Shown here: one piece after another, positions 1-7,876 of the stretch
How positions within the stretch are numbered: position 1 is the stretch's first letter
Layout of the letters: every line of letters starts with the position of its first letter
NCBI GenBank assembly: GCA_946886075.1
Contig: CAMPHR010000006.1
Location: forward strand, 51,561 to 115,560
DNA: 64,000 bases
Origin: an uncultured Novosphingobium sp.
GTDB lineage: Bacteria > Pseudomonadota > Alphaproteobacteria > Sphingomonadales > Sphingomonadaceae
Reading direction: 5' to 3'
The notes under the pieces: generated by a model
Seen by the model: only the letters and a program-made list of their open reading frames with translations
Database searches by the model: none
Told to the model about the DNA's origin: nothing
Program-made: the position numbers and the translations under genes

Positions 1-196
1 GGGTGAGCTGCATGCCCCGGCGGTGGCGGTGGAACAAAGGCGTCCCGGCTTCCCCCTCCAGGATGCGCATCTGGCGACTGAGCGCTGGCTGCGCGATCCG
101 GATCCTGTCTGCCGCCCGGCTGAGCGAGCCGAGCTCCGCGATCTTCAGAAAATGTTCTAGCCGCCGGAAGTCCACCTGCATGCGCCTTTCTATCAT
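1..196 (-). CDS. LysR-family transcriptional regulator (N-terminal part, cut by window edge)
   Basis: The reverse strand reads from an ATG at 196 and is still open at the left edge, so 65 codons are visible. They form a LysR helix-turn-helix: FLKIAELGSLSRAAD, then QPALSRQM, then an RHRRGMQLT segment typical of the end of the winged helix. The effector domain lies outside the window. A second in-frame ATG at 181 (MQVDF) is an equally good start. The gene is divergent from the decarboxylase genes at 287, the usual LysR layout, so it probably controls that catabolic locus in response to a pathway acid. That role is inference from position; the family call is secure. Confidence 0.88.
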   Translation of the reverse strand, partial: MIERRMQVDFRRLEHFLKIAELGSLSRAADRIRIAQPALSRQMRILEGEAGTPLFHRHRRGMQLT

Positions 197-229
197 GCCC
201 AACTGACATAGCAGGACGCGTAGATTGTT

Positions 230-258
230 CCTATTGCTTTAGCAAATCTCGCCATAGG
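230..258. promoter_or_regulatory. Candidate LysR operator in divergent intergenic region
   Basis: The 90-nt gap between the LysR start and the first decarboxylase gene holds the perfect inverted repeat TTGCT-TT-AGCAA (234-245), which also fits the LysR T-N11-A rule (T234 to A246). A looser pair, CCTAT at 230 and ATAGG at 254, surrounds it. LysR proteins normally bind such a site to repress themselves and activate the divergent operon. The repeat is directly visible; its use as an operator is inferred. Confidence 0.4.
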
Positions 259-286
259 CTTTTGCGAAATCCAGTCGAGGACCCGC

Positions 287-838
287 ATGTCAGCAATTAG
301 TGAGACAGAAACAGGGGCGCATGCCGACTCCCCCTGGGCACCCATAATTTTCGATGCCTTGCAGCAGGCAAATGTCCGGCAGATCAGCTATGTCCCGGAC
401 GCGGGCCATGCTCGCCTCATTCGGATGTGCGCCGCAGCGGAAAATATGAAGAGCATCGTTCTCACCACTGAGGAAGAGGGCATTGCTGTATGCGCGGGCG
501 CATGGCTGGGCGGGGAGCGCAGCGCCTTGCTCATGCAGTCCAGCGGTGTGGGCAATTGCGTTAATATGCTGTCGTTGCTGGCAAGCTGCCGCGTTCCCTT
601 CCTGACCGTCGTGACGATGCGCGGCGAGTTTCAGGAATTCAACCCGTGGCAGGTCTCCATGGGGCGTGCGACCCCTGCGGCGCTTGAAATCATGGGCGTG
701 ACCACGATCCGCGTCGACCGGCTGGAAGATTTGGCTCCGATGATGGCTTCCGCCGCTACGATGGCGTTTGAAAGCGATCAGCCGATCGCCATCCTGTTGT
801 CGCAAAGCATGCTGGGAGCGAAAAAATGGCTGAAGTGA
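287..838 (+). CDS. Thiamine-diphosphate decarboxylase, alpha (PYR-domain) subunit, sulfopyruvate/phosphonopyruvate decarboxylase type
   Basis: This 183-residue protein matches the N-terminal half of sulfopyruvate decarboxylase (ComD) or phosphonopyruvate decarboxylase. TTEEEGIAVCAGAWLGG carries the conserved glutamate that activates the thiamine ring, and MQSSGVGNCVNML is the following conserved helix. The cofactor-binding half is the next gene, which overlaps by 13 nt. Together they make about 379 residues, the length of the single-chain family. It should decarboxylate a small 2-oxo acid to an aldehyde in the cytoplasm, and an aldehyde dehydrogenase follows. The substrate cannot be read from sequence; nothing else nearby suggests sulfonate or phosphonate use, so a plain 2-oxo acid is equally possible. 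Confidence 0.82.
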   Translation: MSAISETETGAHADSPWAPIIFDALQQANVRQISYVPDAGHARLIRMCAAAENMKSIVLTTEEEGIAVCAGAWLGGERSALLMQSSGVGNCVNMLSLLASCRVPFLTVVTMRGEFQEFNPWQVSMGRATPAALEIMGVTTIRVDRLEDLAPMMASAATMAFESDQPIAILLSQSMLGAKKWLK

Positions 839-1416
839 ACCGTCTTCACCGCCGCCCGGCGGTCGCGGCCTTGCTTGCCGATCGCAAGGATATGCTGATC
901 GTCACCGGGCTTGGCTCTCCAACCTATGACGTCTTTGCTGCGGGTGATCATCCCGGCAATTTCTATCTTTGGGGCGCGATGGGTGGCGCGGCGCTGACTG
1001 GTCTGGGGCTCGCCTTGGCGCAGCCGGACCGCCCGGTGACCGTGGTCACTGGCGATGGTGAGCAGCTGATGGGTATTGGCGGGCTTGCCACCATCGGTAT
1101 GCAGCGTCCCAAGAACCTGTCGATCGTCGTTCTGGACAACGGCCACTATGGCGAAACCGGCGGGCAGTTGAGCCACGCTGGCGCAGGCATCAACCTGGCA
1201 GAAATGGCGCGGGTTTGCGGCTTTACCGAATGTTTCGAGGTGACGGACGAAGCAGGGATTGCCCGTGCGCGCGAAGCGATCGGCACCATCGGGGAGGGGC
1301 CACGCCTGATCGTCATTCGCATTGTCCATGAAGAAACGCCACGTGCCTTGCCCGCGCGTGATGGTGTATGGCTGAAGGCGCGCATGCGCGAACATCTGGG
1401 TTTCGGGCCGAATTAA
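826..1416 (+). CDS. Thiamine-diphosphate decarboxylase, beta (PP-domain) subunit
   Basis: This 196-residue partner of the preceding gene carries the thiamine-diphosphate/Mg motif: GDGEQLMGIGGLATIG begins it and the matching asparagine is in VVLDNGHYGETGG, about 30 residues later. FYLWGAMGGAALTGLGLALA is the segment before it, as in ComE-type subunits. The ATG at 826 lies inside the end of the alpha gene, so translation is probably coupled and subunits are made in equal amounts. It presumably forms an alpha/beta enzyme that converts a 2-oxo acid to an aldehyde. The separate chains recall archaeal ComD/ComE rather than the fused bacterial phosphonopyruvate decarboxylase. Confidence 0.84.
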   Translation: MAEVNRLHRRPAVAALLADRKDMLIVTGLGSPTYDVFAAGDHPGNFYLWGAMGGAALTGLGLALAQPDRPVTVVTGDGEQLMGIGGLATIGMQRPKNLSIVVLDNGHYGETGGQLSHAGAGINLAEMARVCGFTECFEVTDEAGIARAREAIGTIGEGPRLIVIRIVHEETPRALPARDGVWLKARMREHLGFGPN

Positions 1417-1450
1417 AGCGACGATCAGAGGCCGGGCTAAGGAGGGAAGT

Positions 1451-2944
1451 GTGATGGCTGAGGATTTGGCCCGGTTCCGCAATCTGGTTGCGGGAAGCGT
1501 GCGCGATGCGGCGGGTGGCGAATGGCTTGAGAGCCTCGACCCGGCGACGGGCGAAGCTTGGGCTCTGATCCCCCGTTGCACCTCTGCCGATGTCGATGCC
1601 GCGGTGGAGGCGGCGCGTACCGCATTCCGCTCACCTGAATGGCGCGGGATGACCGCAACGGCGCGTGGCGCTCTGCTTTACCGCTTCGCCGACATTCTGG
1701 CGGAGGAAGGGGAGCGGCTGGCGCAGCTCGAAACGCAGGACAACGGCAAGCTGATCGCGGAAATGCGAGCGCAGCTTAGTTATCTTCCTGCCTATTATCG
1801 TTATTTCGCGGGCCTCGCCGACAAGATCGAGGGGCATGTCCTTCCCATTGACAAGCCCCTTATGCACGCCTTCACACGCCGTGAACCGCTGGGCGTGATC
1901 GCCTGCATCACGCCGTGGAACTCGCCGCTCATGTTGCTCGCGTGGAAGCTGGCGCCGTTGCTGGCGGCGGGCAACACAACCGTCATCAAGCCGTCAGAGC
2001 ATGCCTCCTGCTCAACCCTTGCCTTCGTCGAACTGTTCGAACGCGCGGGCTTCCCTGCCGGTGTTGTCAACACTGTTACGGGACTGCCGCGGGAATGTGG
2101 CGAACCGCTGGTCATGCATCCCGACATTGCCAAGATCGCCTTCACCGGTGGCGAGCCCGGGGGCATTGCGGTGTATCGCTCCGCTGCCGAAAGCCTGAAG
2201 AAGGTGACACTGGAACTGGGCGGCAAGTCGCCGAACATCATCTTTGGCGATGCCGACCTTGAACGTGCCGTCTATGGTGCAGTGTCGGGGATTTTTGCCG
2301 CTTCCGGGCAGACCTGCATCGCCGGATCGCGGCTGCTGGTGCAGCGCGATGTCCATGACGAGGTGGTGGACATGCTGGTCGCGCTCGCCAGCACCGCCCG
2401 TATTGGCAATCCGAAACTGGCCGATACGCAGGTCGGACCGGTGACTACACTGGCGCAGCGCGGCAAGATACTCGATCATATTGCGGGCGCGCAGCAGTCG
2501 GGTGCGGAGTGCGTGCTGGGCGGAGGACGGCCGAATGTCGCCGGGCTGGAGGGCGGCTGGTTTGTGCAGCCCACCATCTTCACCGGCGTCAACAACCAGA
2601 TGCCGATCGCGCGCGAGGAAGTGTTCGGCCCCGTCCTAGCTATCATTCCCTTCGATGACGAGGAAGAAGCCCTGTCGATCGCCAACGACAGCCCCTATGG
2701 TTTAGCGGCGGGTGTATGGACACAGGATATCGGCCGGGCCATCCGCATGTCGGAACGGGTCGAAGCGGGCACCGTCTGGGTCAACACCTATCGCGCGGTC
2801 AGCTTCATGGCGCCGTTCGGGGGCATGAAGCGCAGCGGTATCGGCCGTGAAAGCGGACAGGAAGCGATAGACGAATATCTCCAGACGAAGAGCGTGTGGA
2901 TCGACCTCGGCTCGCCGGTATCCAACCCCTTTGTCATTAGGTGA
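1451..2944 (+). CDS. NAD(P)-dependent aldehyde dehydrogenase
   Basis: A full-length (about 497 residues) aldehyde dehydrogenase. Visible landmarks are the oxyanion asparagine in TPWNSP (N157), the cofactor lysine in TVIKPSEH (K180), the general-base glutamate in LELGGKSPN (E255), the nucleophile in ASGQTCIAGSR (C289), and the closing EEVFGPVLA and PFGGMKRSG blocks. A strong AGGAGG (1440-1445) precedes GTG 1451 and ATG 1454, either of which could start the protein. It likely oxidises the aldehyde released by the decarboxylase upstream. Its stop overlaps the next start as TGATG, so the four genes from 287 look like one transcript. The exact substrate is unknown. Confidence 0.93.
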   Translation: MMAEDLARFRNLVAGSVRDAAGGEWLESLDPATGEAWALIPRCTSADVDAAVEAARTAFRSPEWRGMTATARGALLYRFADILAEEGERLAQLETQDNGKLIAEMRAQLSYLPAYYRYFAGLADKIEGHVLPIDKPLMHAFTRREPLGVIACITPWNSPLMLLAWKLAPLLAAGNTTVIKPSEHASCSTLAFVELFERAGFPAGVVNTVTGLPRECGEPLVMHPDIAKIAFTGGEPGGIAVYRSAAESLKKVTLELGGKSPNIIFGDADLERAVYGAVSGIFAASGQTCIAGSRLLVQRDVHDEVVDMLVALASTARIGNPKLADTQVGPVTTLAQRGKILDHIAGAQQSGAECVLGGGRPNVAGLEGGWFVQPTIFTGVNNQMPIAREEVFGPVLAIIPFDDEEEALSIANDSPYGLAAGVWTQDIGRAIRMSERVEAGTVWVNTYRAVSFMAPFGGMKRSGIGRESGQEAIDEYLQTKSVWIDLGSPVSNPFVIR

Positions 2945-4317
2945 TGCAGATGAAAATTACAGAAAGTCTGGCAGAATTTTGCGCCAATGTCTCGGTGGAC
3001 TCCCTTCCGGCAGACGTCGTGGCGCGCACCCCGCTTCTCCTGCTCGATTTGGTCGGAAGTATCGTGCGGGCGCGGAGCGAAGCGGCGGTCGCTCCGCCCT
3101 TGCTTGCCACTGTGTCCGCCATGGGCCTGGGAAATGGAGCGGCCCGGGTATTTGGAGACGCGGCAGGCTATGCCCCGGCGGGCGCGGCGCTGCTTAATGG
3201 AGCGCTTGGCCATGCGCTCGACTTTGACGATACTCATGCGGCAGGGACATTGCACCCCGGAGCGCCGGTCATTCCAGCTGCGCTCGCCGCGGCGGAGATA
3301 GTGGGAGCGTCCGGAGCGGACATCCTCGCCGCGATTGTCGCGGGCTATGAGACATGCTGCCGGATCGCAGTGGCGCTGCCGGCGGGCGACCATTATGCGC
3401 GTGGCTTTCACCCCAGCGCGACCTGTGGCGTGTTCGGCGCGGCTGCCGCTGCGGCGCGGGTCTTCGGCCTTGATACGGCGGGGATCGTCTCTGCGCTCGG
3501 CATTGCGCTCAGCCAAAGCGCGGGCAGTCTCCAGTTTCTCGCCGATGGTGCGCAGACGAAGCCTTTTCAGGTGGGCTGGGCGGCGATGGCAGGCCTGACC
3601 GCCGCAACATTGGCGCGCAACGGCTATAAGGGGCCTGCCGAAGCGATCGAAGGACGCCATGGCTTCCTTCAGGGATATGCGCCCTCGCCACGGCCGGAGC
3701 GGGTCGTGCAGGATCTGGGGTCGGTCTTCGAGCTGATGCATACCGGCATCAAACCCTATCCATCCTGCCGCTACGGCCATGCCGGTATCGATGCAGTGCT
3801 GGCGCTGCGGGCAGAACATGAGCTCCGTCCCGAGGAGGTGGACAGCATCACCTATGGCCTGTCGAACGCCGGTCTTCTGCTGGTCGGCGCGCCCATCGAG
3901 CATAAGCGCAATCCGCGCAATATAGTGGATGCGCAGTTCAGCGCCCCGTTCGTGCTTTCTTGCGCTTTGGTAACGGGCGCGATGGAGTGGGACAGTTACG
4001 AGCGGCTAAACGACCCGGTAATCCGTGCGATGCTGCCCAAGGTCGATTGTATTCACGACCCGGAAATCGAGGCGGAGTTTCCGACCAACATGTCGGGGAA
4101 AATCACGATCGCGGCGCGCGGACAGGTGTTCAGCCGCAAGGTGGTCGTGCCGCTCGGCGAACCGTCCAACTTCCTCGCCAAGGACGCGCTGTTGGCGAAG
4201 TTTCTGGCGCTTGCCGCTCCGATGCTTGGGTCGGACGAGGCGGAGGCGCTTGCCGCTGCAGCGCTTGAGCTCGCCACTCTGCCCCATGTTGGGAAATTGA
4301 TGCGCGTGGCAGCGTAA
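2944..4317 (+). CDS. MmgE/PrpD family protein
   Basis: This protein of about 457 residues has the marks of the MmgE/PrpD fold: LLLDLVGS near the N-terminus, HALDFDDTHAAGTLHPG, GYETCCRIAVALPAGDHYARGFHPS, and KPYPSCRYGHAGIDA. The family includes 2-methylcitrate dehydratase, cis-aconitate decarboxylase and iminodisuccinate epimerase, so it dehydrates, decarboxylates or racemises small polycarboxylates. The ATG at 2944 overlaps the aldehyde dehydrogenase stop (TGATG); another ATG at 2950 is possible. It is the last gene of the rightward unit. It may prepare the 2-oxo acid for the decarboxylase or process a later intermediate. PrpD proper is unlikely because prpB and prpC are absent. Confidence 0.85.
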   Translation: MQMKITESLAEFCANVSVDSLPADVVARTPLLLLDLVGSIVRARSEAAVAPPLLATVSAMGLGNGAARVFGDAAGYAPAGAALLNGALGHALDFDDTHAAGTLHPGAPVIPAALAAAEIVGASGADILAAIVAGYETCCRIAVALPAGDHYARGFHPSATCGVFGAAAAAARVFGLDTAGIVSALGIALSQSAGSLQFLADGAQTKPFQVGWAAMAGLTAATLARNGYKGPAEAIEGRHGFLQGYAPSPRPERVVQDLGSVFELMHTGIKPYPSCRYGHAGIDAVLALRAEHELRPEEVDSITYGLSNAGLLLVGAPIEHKRNPRNIVDAQFSAPFVLSCALVTGAMEWDSYERLNDPVIRAMLPKVDCIHDPEIEAEFPTNMSGKITIAARGQVFSRKVVVPLGEPSNFLAKDALLAKFLALAAPMLGSDEAEALAAAALELATLPHVGKLMRVAA

Positions 4318-4385
4318 GCCCTAGCGTTTAGGACGTGGTCGGCCAACCCCAGGCTGCACTATGCGAGCCGGGGGTGAGGCCACGA

Positions 4386-5186
4386 TCAGCGGCTTTGCAC
4401 TTTCGCCTGCATCGCCAGCCCGCCCGCATGGTCGATCGCCATCAACTCGCCGCCTGTATCCTGAGGAGATAGGCCAAGCGTGAATGGCTCGCCCCCAAAA
4501 ATCGGCCGCTGCGCACGGAAGGAGAAACTCTCGACCTGCGCTGTTGGGGCGTGGCGCAGGAAATGGTCCATCAGCAAGGTTGCGATAAATGGACCATGGA
4601 CGACAAGCCCGGGATAGCCTTCGACGGTCTGGGTATAGGGCAGGTCGTAATGGATGCGGTGCGCGTTGAAAGTGAGCGCGGAGAAGCGGAAAAGCTGCAC
4701 CGGGTCGATCGTCACAACACGCGCTACAGATGGCGCAGGCGCCAGTGTTTCGGGGGGCGGAGGAGCGCCGTTCCGCCCGGCTGCGCGATAGACGATATCC
4801 TGCTCTTCCTCGACGCAGCTATGTCCATCCACCTTCAAGATGTGACGCAAGGTGACGAAGCGCATCCGCCCGGATCGCCCCTCCTTGTCGTCGGTCGCCA
4901 CCACCACGGTTTCGCGCGCCACTTCGCTGCCGAGCATGATCGGTGCGAGGAAACGGACACGGCTGCCTGCCCACATCCGGCGCGGCAGGCTGTCATCTTC
5001 CCTTATGGGATGGCCGTCCGGGCCGATTCCCGACTGCCGAGTGTCCGGCGGAAATAATAGCCAGTGTCCAAGCGGCGGCAATTCGCCTGGCCGCCAGGGT
5101 GGTGTGTCATGGTCGAGCAGCGCGGCAAGCAAATGCGCTTGCCGGGAAGCGGCGATATCGGTGCGATGCTCGGGCGCCAGGATCAC
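4386..5186 (-). CDS. HTD2/MaoC-type acyl-CoA hydratase (mesaconyl/itaconyl-CoA hydratase-like)
   Basis: A 266-residue double-hotdog protein. The C-terminal half carries FRFSALTFNAHRIHYD followed by GYPGLVVHGPFIATLL, the signature of HTD2-like hydratases, with the histidine and aspartate expected to act on the enoyl-CoA. An N-terminal hotdog (MWAGSRVRFLAPIMLG) precedes it. The family hydrates mesaconyl-C4-CoA, itaconyl-CoA or other short branched enoyl-CoAs. Its ATG overlaps the CoA-transferase stop by 4 nt, and an acyl-CoA dehydrogenase heads the operon, so activation, desaturation and hydration are encoded in order. The opposite strand's MmgE/PrpD gene ends 69 bp away, making the two units convergent. 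Confidence 0.85.
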   Translation of the reverse strand: MILAPEHRTDIAASRQAHLLAALLDHDTPPWRPGELPPLGHWLLFPPDTRQSGIGPDGHPIREDDSLPRRMWAGSRVRFLAPIMLGSEVARETVVVATDDKEGRSGRMRFVTLRHILKVDGHSCVEEEQDIVYRAAGRNGAPPPPETLAPAPSVARVVTIDPVQLFRFSALTFNAHRIHYDLPYTQTVEGYPGLVVHGPFIATLLMDHFLRHAPTAQVESFSFRAQRPIFGGEPFTLGLSPQDTGGELMAIDHAGGLAMQAKVQSR

Positions 5187-6304
5187 GCGAACTCCGCGCG
5201 GATCGCTTCGTCATCGGCGCCCAGTGCCGGAACCGGCATCGCGACCGCTTCCTCGCCATCCCACCTTATGGGCGAGGCTGGCAGCGCCACTGGACCGGTC
5301 GGCGTATCGGCGGTGATGCGGCGAAGCTGGCTATGCCGCGACAGGCCGTCAACGCCATTCAACCGCGCCCACGCGGTGCCTGCCGCTTCGAGCCTGGCGA
5401 TCAGCGCGTGGGGCATCTCCCCCGCGAAAATCTGCCCGACAAATGCGTCCAGTTCCGTGCGATTGGCGCAGCGCAGGGTGTTGGACGCATAGCGCGGGTC
5501 GGTGGCGAGGCTCGCGTCCCCCAGCACCGTGGCGCAGAATTTCGCCCATTCCCGTTCATTCTGGATCGACACGACGATCTGCGACCCGTCTGCTGTCGGA
5601 AAGGCGCCATAGGGTGCGATTGAGGGATGTTTGAGGCCCGCGCGCGAAGGAGCCTTGCCGCCATAATCATAATGCAGCAGCGGCACGGTCATCCAGTCCG
5701 CCAGACCGTCGAACAGCGACACTGCGATACCGCGCCCCTTGCCGGTCTGGTCGCGCTCGATCAGCGCCTGAAGGATCGCGGCATGTGCGTTCATCCCGCA
5801 GGCGATGTCGGCGACCGATACGCCTACGCGCGCGGGATCATCGGCCGTGCCAGTGATGCTGGCAAGGCCCGCCTCACACTGGATCAGGAAGTCATAGGCC
5901 TTCATGCCCGCCGCTTCGCCGCTCTCTCCATAGCCGGTGATGTCGCAAGTGATGAGGCGCGGGTAGCGGGCGCGCAGGTCAGCCGATCCGAAGCCGGATC
6001 GCGCCGCCGCACCGGGCGCGAGATTCTGGACGAAGACATCTGCTTTCGACAGCATGCGTTCGACCAGCGCCGCGTCGGCGGGATCCTTCAAATCGATGCG
6101 CAGCGACTGCTTGCCGCGATTGAGCCAGACGAAATAGGCGCTCTCGCCATGCACGACGGAGTCATAGCCGCGGGCAAAGTCGCCCTCAGCCCGCTCCAGC
6201 TTGATGACCCGCGCGCCCGCTTCGGAAAGACGGCTGGTGCAGAGCGGCGCTGCCACCGCCTGTTCCAGCGAGATGACCAGCAGGCCTTCCAGCACATTTC
6301 CCAT
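5183..6304 (-). CDS. CaiB/BaiF family (family III) CoA-transferase
   Basis: A 373-residue family III CoA-transferase. The N-terminus (LEGLLVISLEQAVAAPLCTSRL) and the RIDLKDPADAALVERML block are typical, and the catalytic aspartate that forms the acyl-anhydride is D138 in MKAYDFLIQCEAGL. It moves CoA from a donor such as succinyl-CoA to a free carboxylate in the cytoplasm. Its start overlaps the dehydrogenase stop by one base (TGATG) and its end overlaps the hydratase start by 4 nt, so the three are a coupled operon. The likely acceptor is the acid produced by the aldehyde dehydrogenase of the facing unit; this is inferred from context. Confidence 0.92.
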   Translation of the reverse strand: MGNVLEGLLVISLEQAVAAPLCTSRLSEAGARVIKLERAEGDFARGYDSVVHGESAYFVWLNRGKQSLRIDLKDPADAALVERMLSKADVFVQNLAPGAAARSGFGSADLRARYPRLITCDITGYGESGEAAGMKAYDFLIQCEAGLASITGTADDPARVGVSVADIACGMNAHAAILQALIERDQTGKGRGIAVSLFDGLADWMTVPLLHYDYGGKAPSRAGLKHPSIAPYGAFPTADGSQIVVSIQNEREWAKFCATVLGDASLATDPRYASNTLRCANRTELDAFVGQIFAGEMPHALIARLEAAGTAWARLNGVDGLSRHSQLRRITADTPTGPVALPASPIRWDGEEAVAMPVPALGADDEAIRAEFA

Positions 6305-7470
6305 CAGAAGCTCTTCGGCAGGCCCAGCACATGCGTCGCCACATGGCTGAGGATCAGGTTGGTGGAGATCGGCGCGACCTGGTAGAGGCGCGTCTCGCGG
6401 AACTTGCGTTCGATGTCATATTCTTCCGCGAAGCCGAAGCCGCCATGGGTCTGGACGCACATGTCGGCGGCGTACCATGACGCTTCGGACGCCACCATCT
6501 TGGCCATGTTCGCCTCGGTCCCCGGCTGAACGCCCGCGTCGAACAGCGCGGCTGCCTTGTCCACCATGGCAGCTGCGGCGGTCGTCTGCACATAGGCGCG
6601 GGCGATCGGAAACTGGACGCCTTGGTTCTGACCGATTGGACGGCCGAACACGGACCTGTCCTTTGCATAGGCGCTGGCGCGATCGATGAAGAAGCGCGCG
6701 TCGCCGATACATTCTGACGCGATCAGGATGCGTTCTGCGTTCATGCCCGAGAGGATGTAGCGGAAGCCTTTCCCTTCTTCGCCGATCAGATTTTCCGCGG
6801 GCACGCGCAGGTCGTCGAAGAACAGCTCGGTCGTCGCATGATTAAGCATGGTCCGGATCGGCCGGATGGTGAGGCCGTTGTTCACCGCCTCCCGCATGTC
6901 GACCAGGAGGACGCTGATGCCGTCGGTGGGCTTGGCGCATTCCTCACGCGGCGTGGTGCGCACAAGCAGCACCATGAGGTCGGAATGTTCAGCGCGGCTG
7001 ATCCAGATCTTCTGGCCGTTGATGACATAATCATCGCCATCGCGCTTGGCGAAGGTGCGGATGCGCGTGGTGTCGGTGCCGCTCGTCGGTTCGGTGACGC
7101 CGAACGCCTGCAGCCGCAGCTCGCCCGACGCGATCTTGGGCAGATAGCGCGCCTTCTGCTCTTCCGACCCATGGCGCAGGACGGTGCCCATCGTGTACAT
7201 CTGCGCATGCGCCGCGCCGCCATTGCAGCCCGAGCGATGCACTTCTTCCAGCACTGCCGTCGCTGCTGCCAGTCCAAGACCCGAGCCGCCATATTCTTCC
7301 GGGATCAGGACGGACAACCAGCCTTCGCTGGCCAGCGCGGTCACGAATTCTGTCGGGTAACGGCGTTCCGCGTCCAGTTCCTGCCAATAGGCCCCCGGAA
7401 ACCGCGAGCAAAGGCGGCGAATGCCTTCGCGGATGTCTGAAAACGTCTCTTCCTGCTCGGCCGTACCCAT
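6304..7470 (-). CDS. Acyl-CoA dehydrogenase
   Basis: A full-length FAD-dependent acyl-CoA dehydrogenase (about 388 residues from the ATG at 7470; a GTG at 7485 would add five). It shows FGVTEPTSGTD, the VINGQKIWISRAEHSDL FAD block, the RSVFGRPIGQNQGVQFP C-terminal helix, and THGGFGFAEEYDIER near the end. The usual catalytic glutamate near the C-terminus is absent: the stretch reads YQVAPIST instead of YQ-x-x-EGT. A glutamate in GMNAERILIA (E246) sits at the isovaleryl-CoA dehydrogenase position and probably serves as the base, hinting at a branched or bulky substrate. It starts the leftward operon with the CoA-transferase and hydratase. Confidence 0.92.
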   Translation of the reverse strand: MGTAEQEETFSDIREGIRRLCSRFPGAYWQELDAERRYPTEFVTALASEGWLSVLIPEEYGGSGLGLAAATAVLEEVHRSGCNGGAAHAQMYTMGTVLRHGSEEQKARYLPKIASGELRLQAFGVTEPTSGTDTTRIRTFAKRDGDDYVINGQKIWISRAEHSDLMVLLVRTTPREECAKPTDGISVLLVDMREAVNNGLTIRPIRTMLNHATTELFFDDLRVPAENLIGEEGKGFRYILSGMNAERILIASECIGDARFFIDRASAYAKDRSVFGRPIGQNQGVQFPIARAYVQTTAAAAMVDKAAALFDAGVQPGTEANMAKMVASEASWYAADMCVQTHGGFGFAEEYDIERKFRETRLYQVAPISTNLILSHVATHVLGLPKSF

Positions 7471-7656
7471 TTCGATCCCAATCACATGAAGCCCAGGCCG
7501 GGCTATTCGTAAGTCAGCTATCCGAGAAATACAGAATCCGGGATCACCTATTCAAATACAATATGCATGCCGGACGGCGGACTTCAAATCCGGCATGGGC
7601 GCAATGTCAGAAGTTGGGAGGCGTGCAGGCGCTGATGCAGCGCGCGGGCTCGTCAC

Positions 7657-7876
7657 TCACGCAGCGGACACGATGTGCGCGTGACGCAAAGCACTGTGCA
7701 GGAGGCCTTGCACAAGCGGGTCCATCACTAATGATCGTGCAGTCGGCGATCTTTCAATCAACCGGTCGGTCCGGCGGGTCTTCAGGCCGAAGCCTTCATT
7801 GCTTCCCAATGCTGTCGCTTCGATATGGGGCTGCAACTCCGCGACGACTTGTCCCATAGTTTCGCGCGTCGCTGCA
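7657..7876 (-). pseudogene. Fragment of a phytanoyl-CoA dioxygenase (PhyH)-like gene
   Basis: From about 7876 the reverse frame reads GQVVAELQPHIEAT, then GFGLKTRRTDRLIERSPTAR and MDPLVQGLLHSA before stopping at 7657. This resembles the early part of PhyH-family Fe(II)/2-oxoglutarate oxygenases, in which a TRRTGALIARSP-like stretch is followed by MHPLVLG. The iron-binding H-x-D...H residues and the rest of the domain are missing. It is joined in frame, without a start, to the end of the broken SDR gene, so a deletion seems to have fused two neighbouring genes. The family call rests on remembered motifs and is moderate; the fragment is surely non-functional. Confidence 0.5.

Noticed and set aside
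2944..4317. 2-methylcitrate dehydratase (prpD) of propionate metabolism
   Set aside because: No prpB, prpC or acnD is nearby; the family has several other activities, so only the broad family is assigned.
7567..7596. Hairpin ATGCCGGA...TCCGGCAT containing CGGACTTCAAATCCG, like the anticodon arm of selenocysteine tRNA
   Set aside because: No acceptor stem, long variable arm, T-arm GTTCGA or CCA end is found at the needed distances, so it is not a tRNA gene; a chance match or small remnant is more likely.
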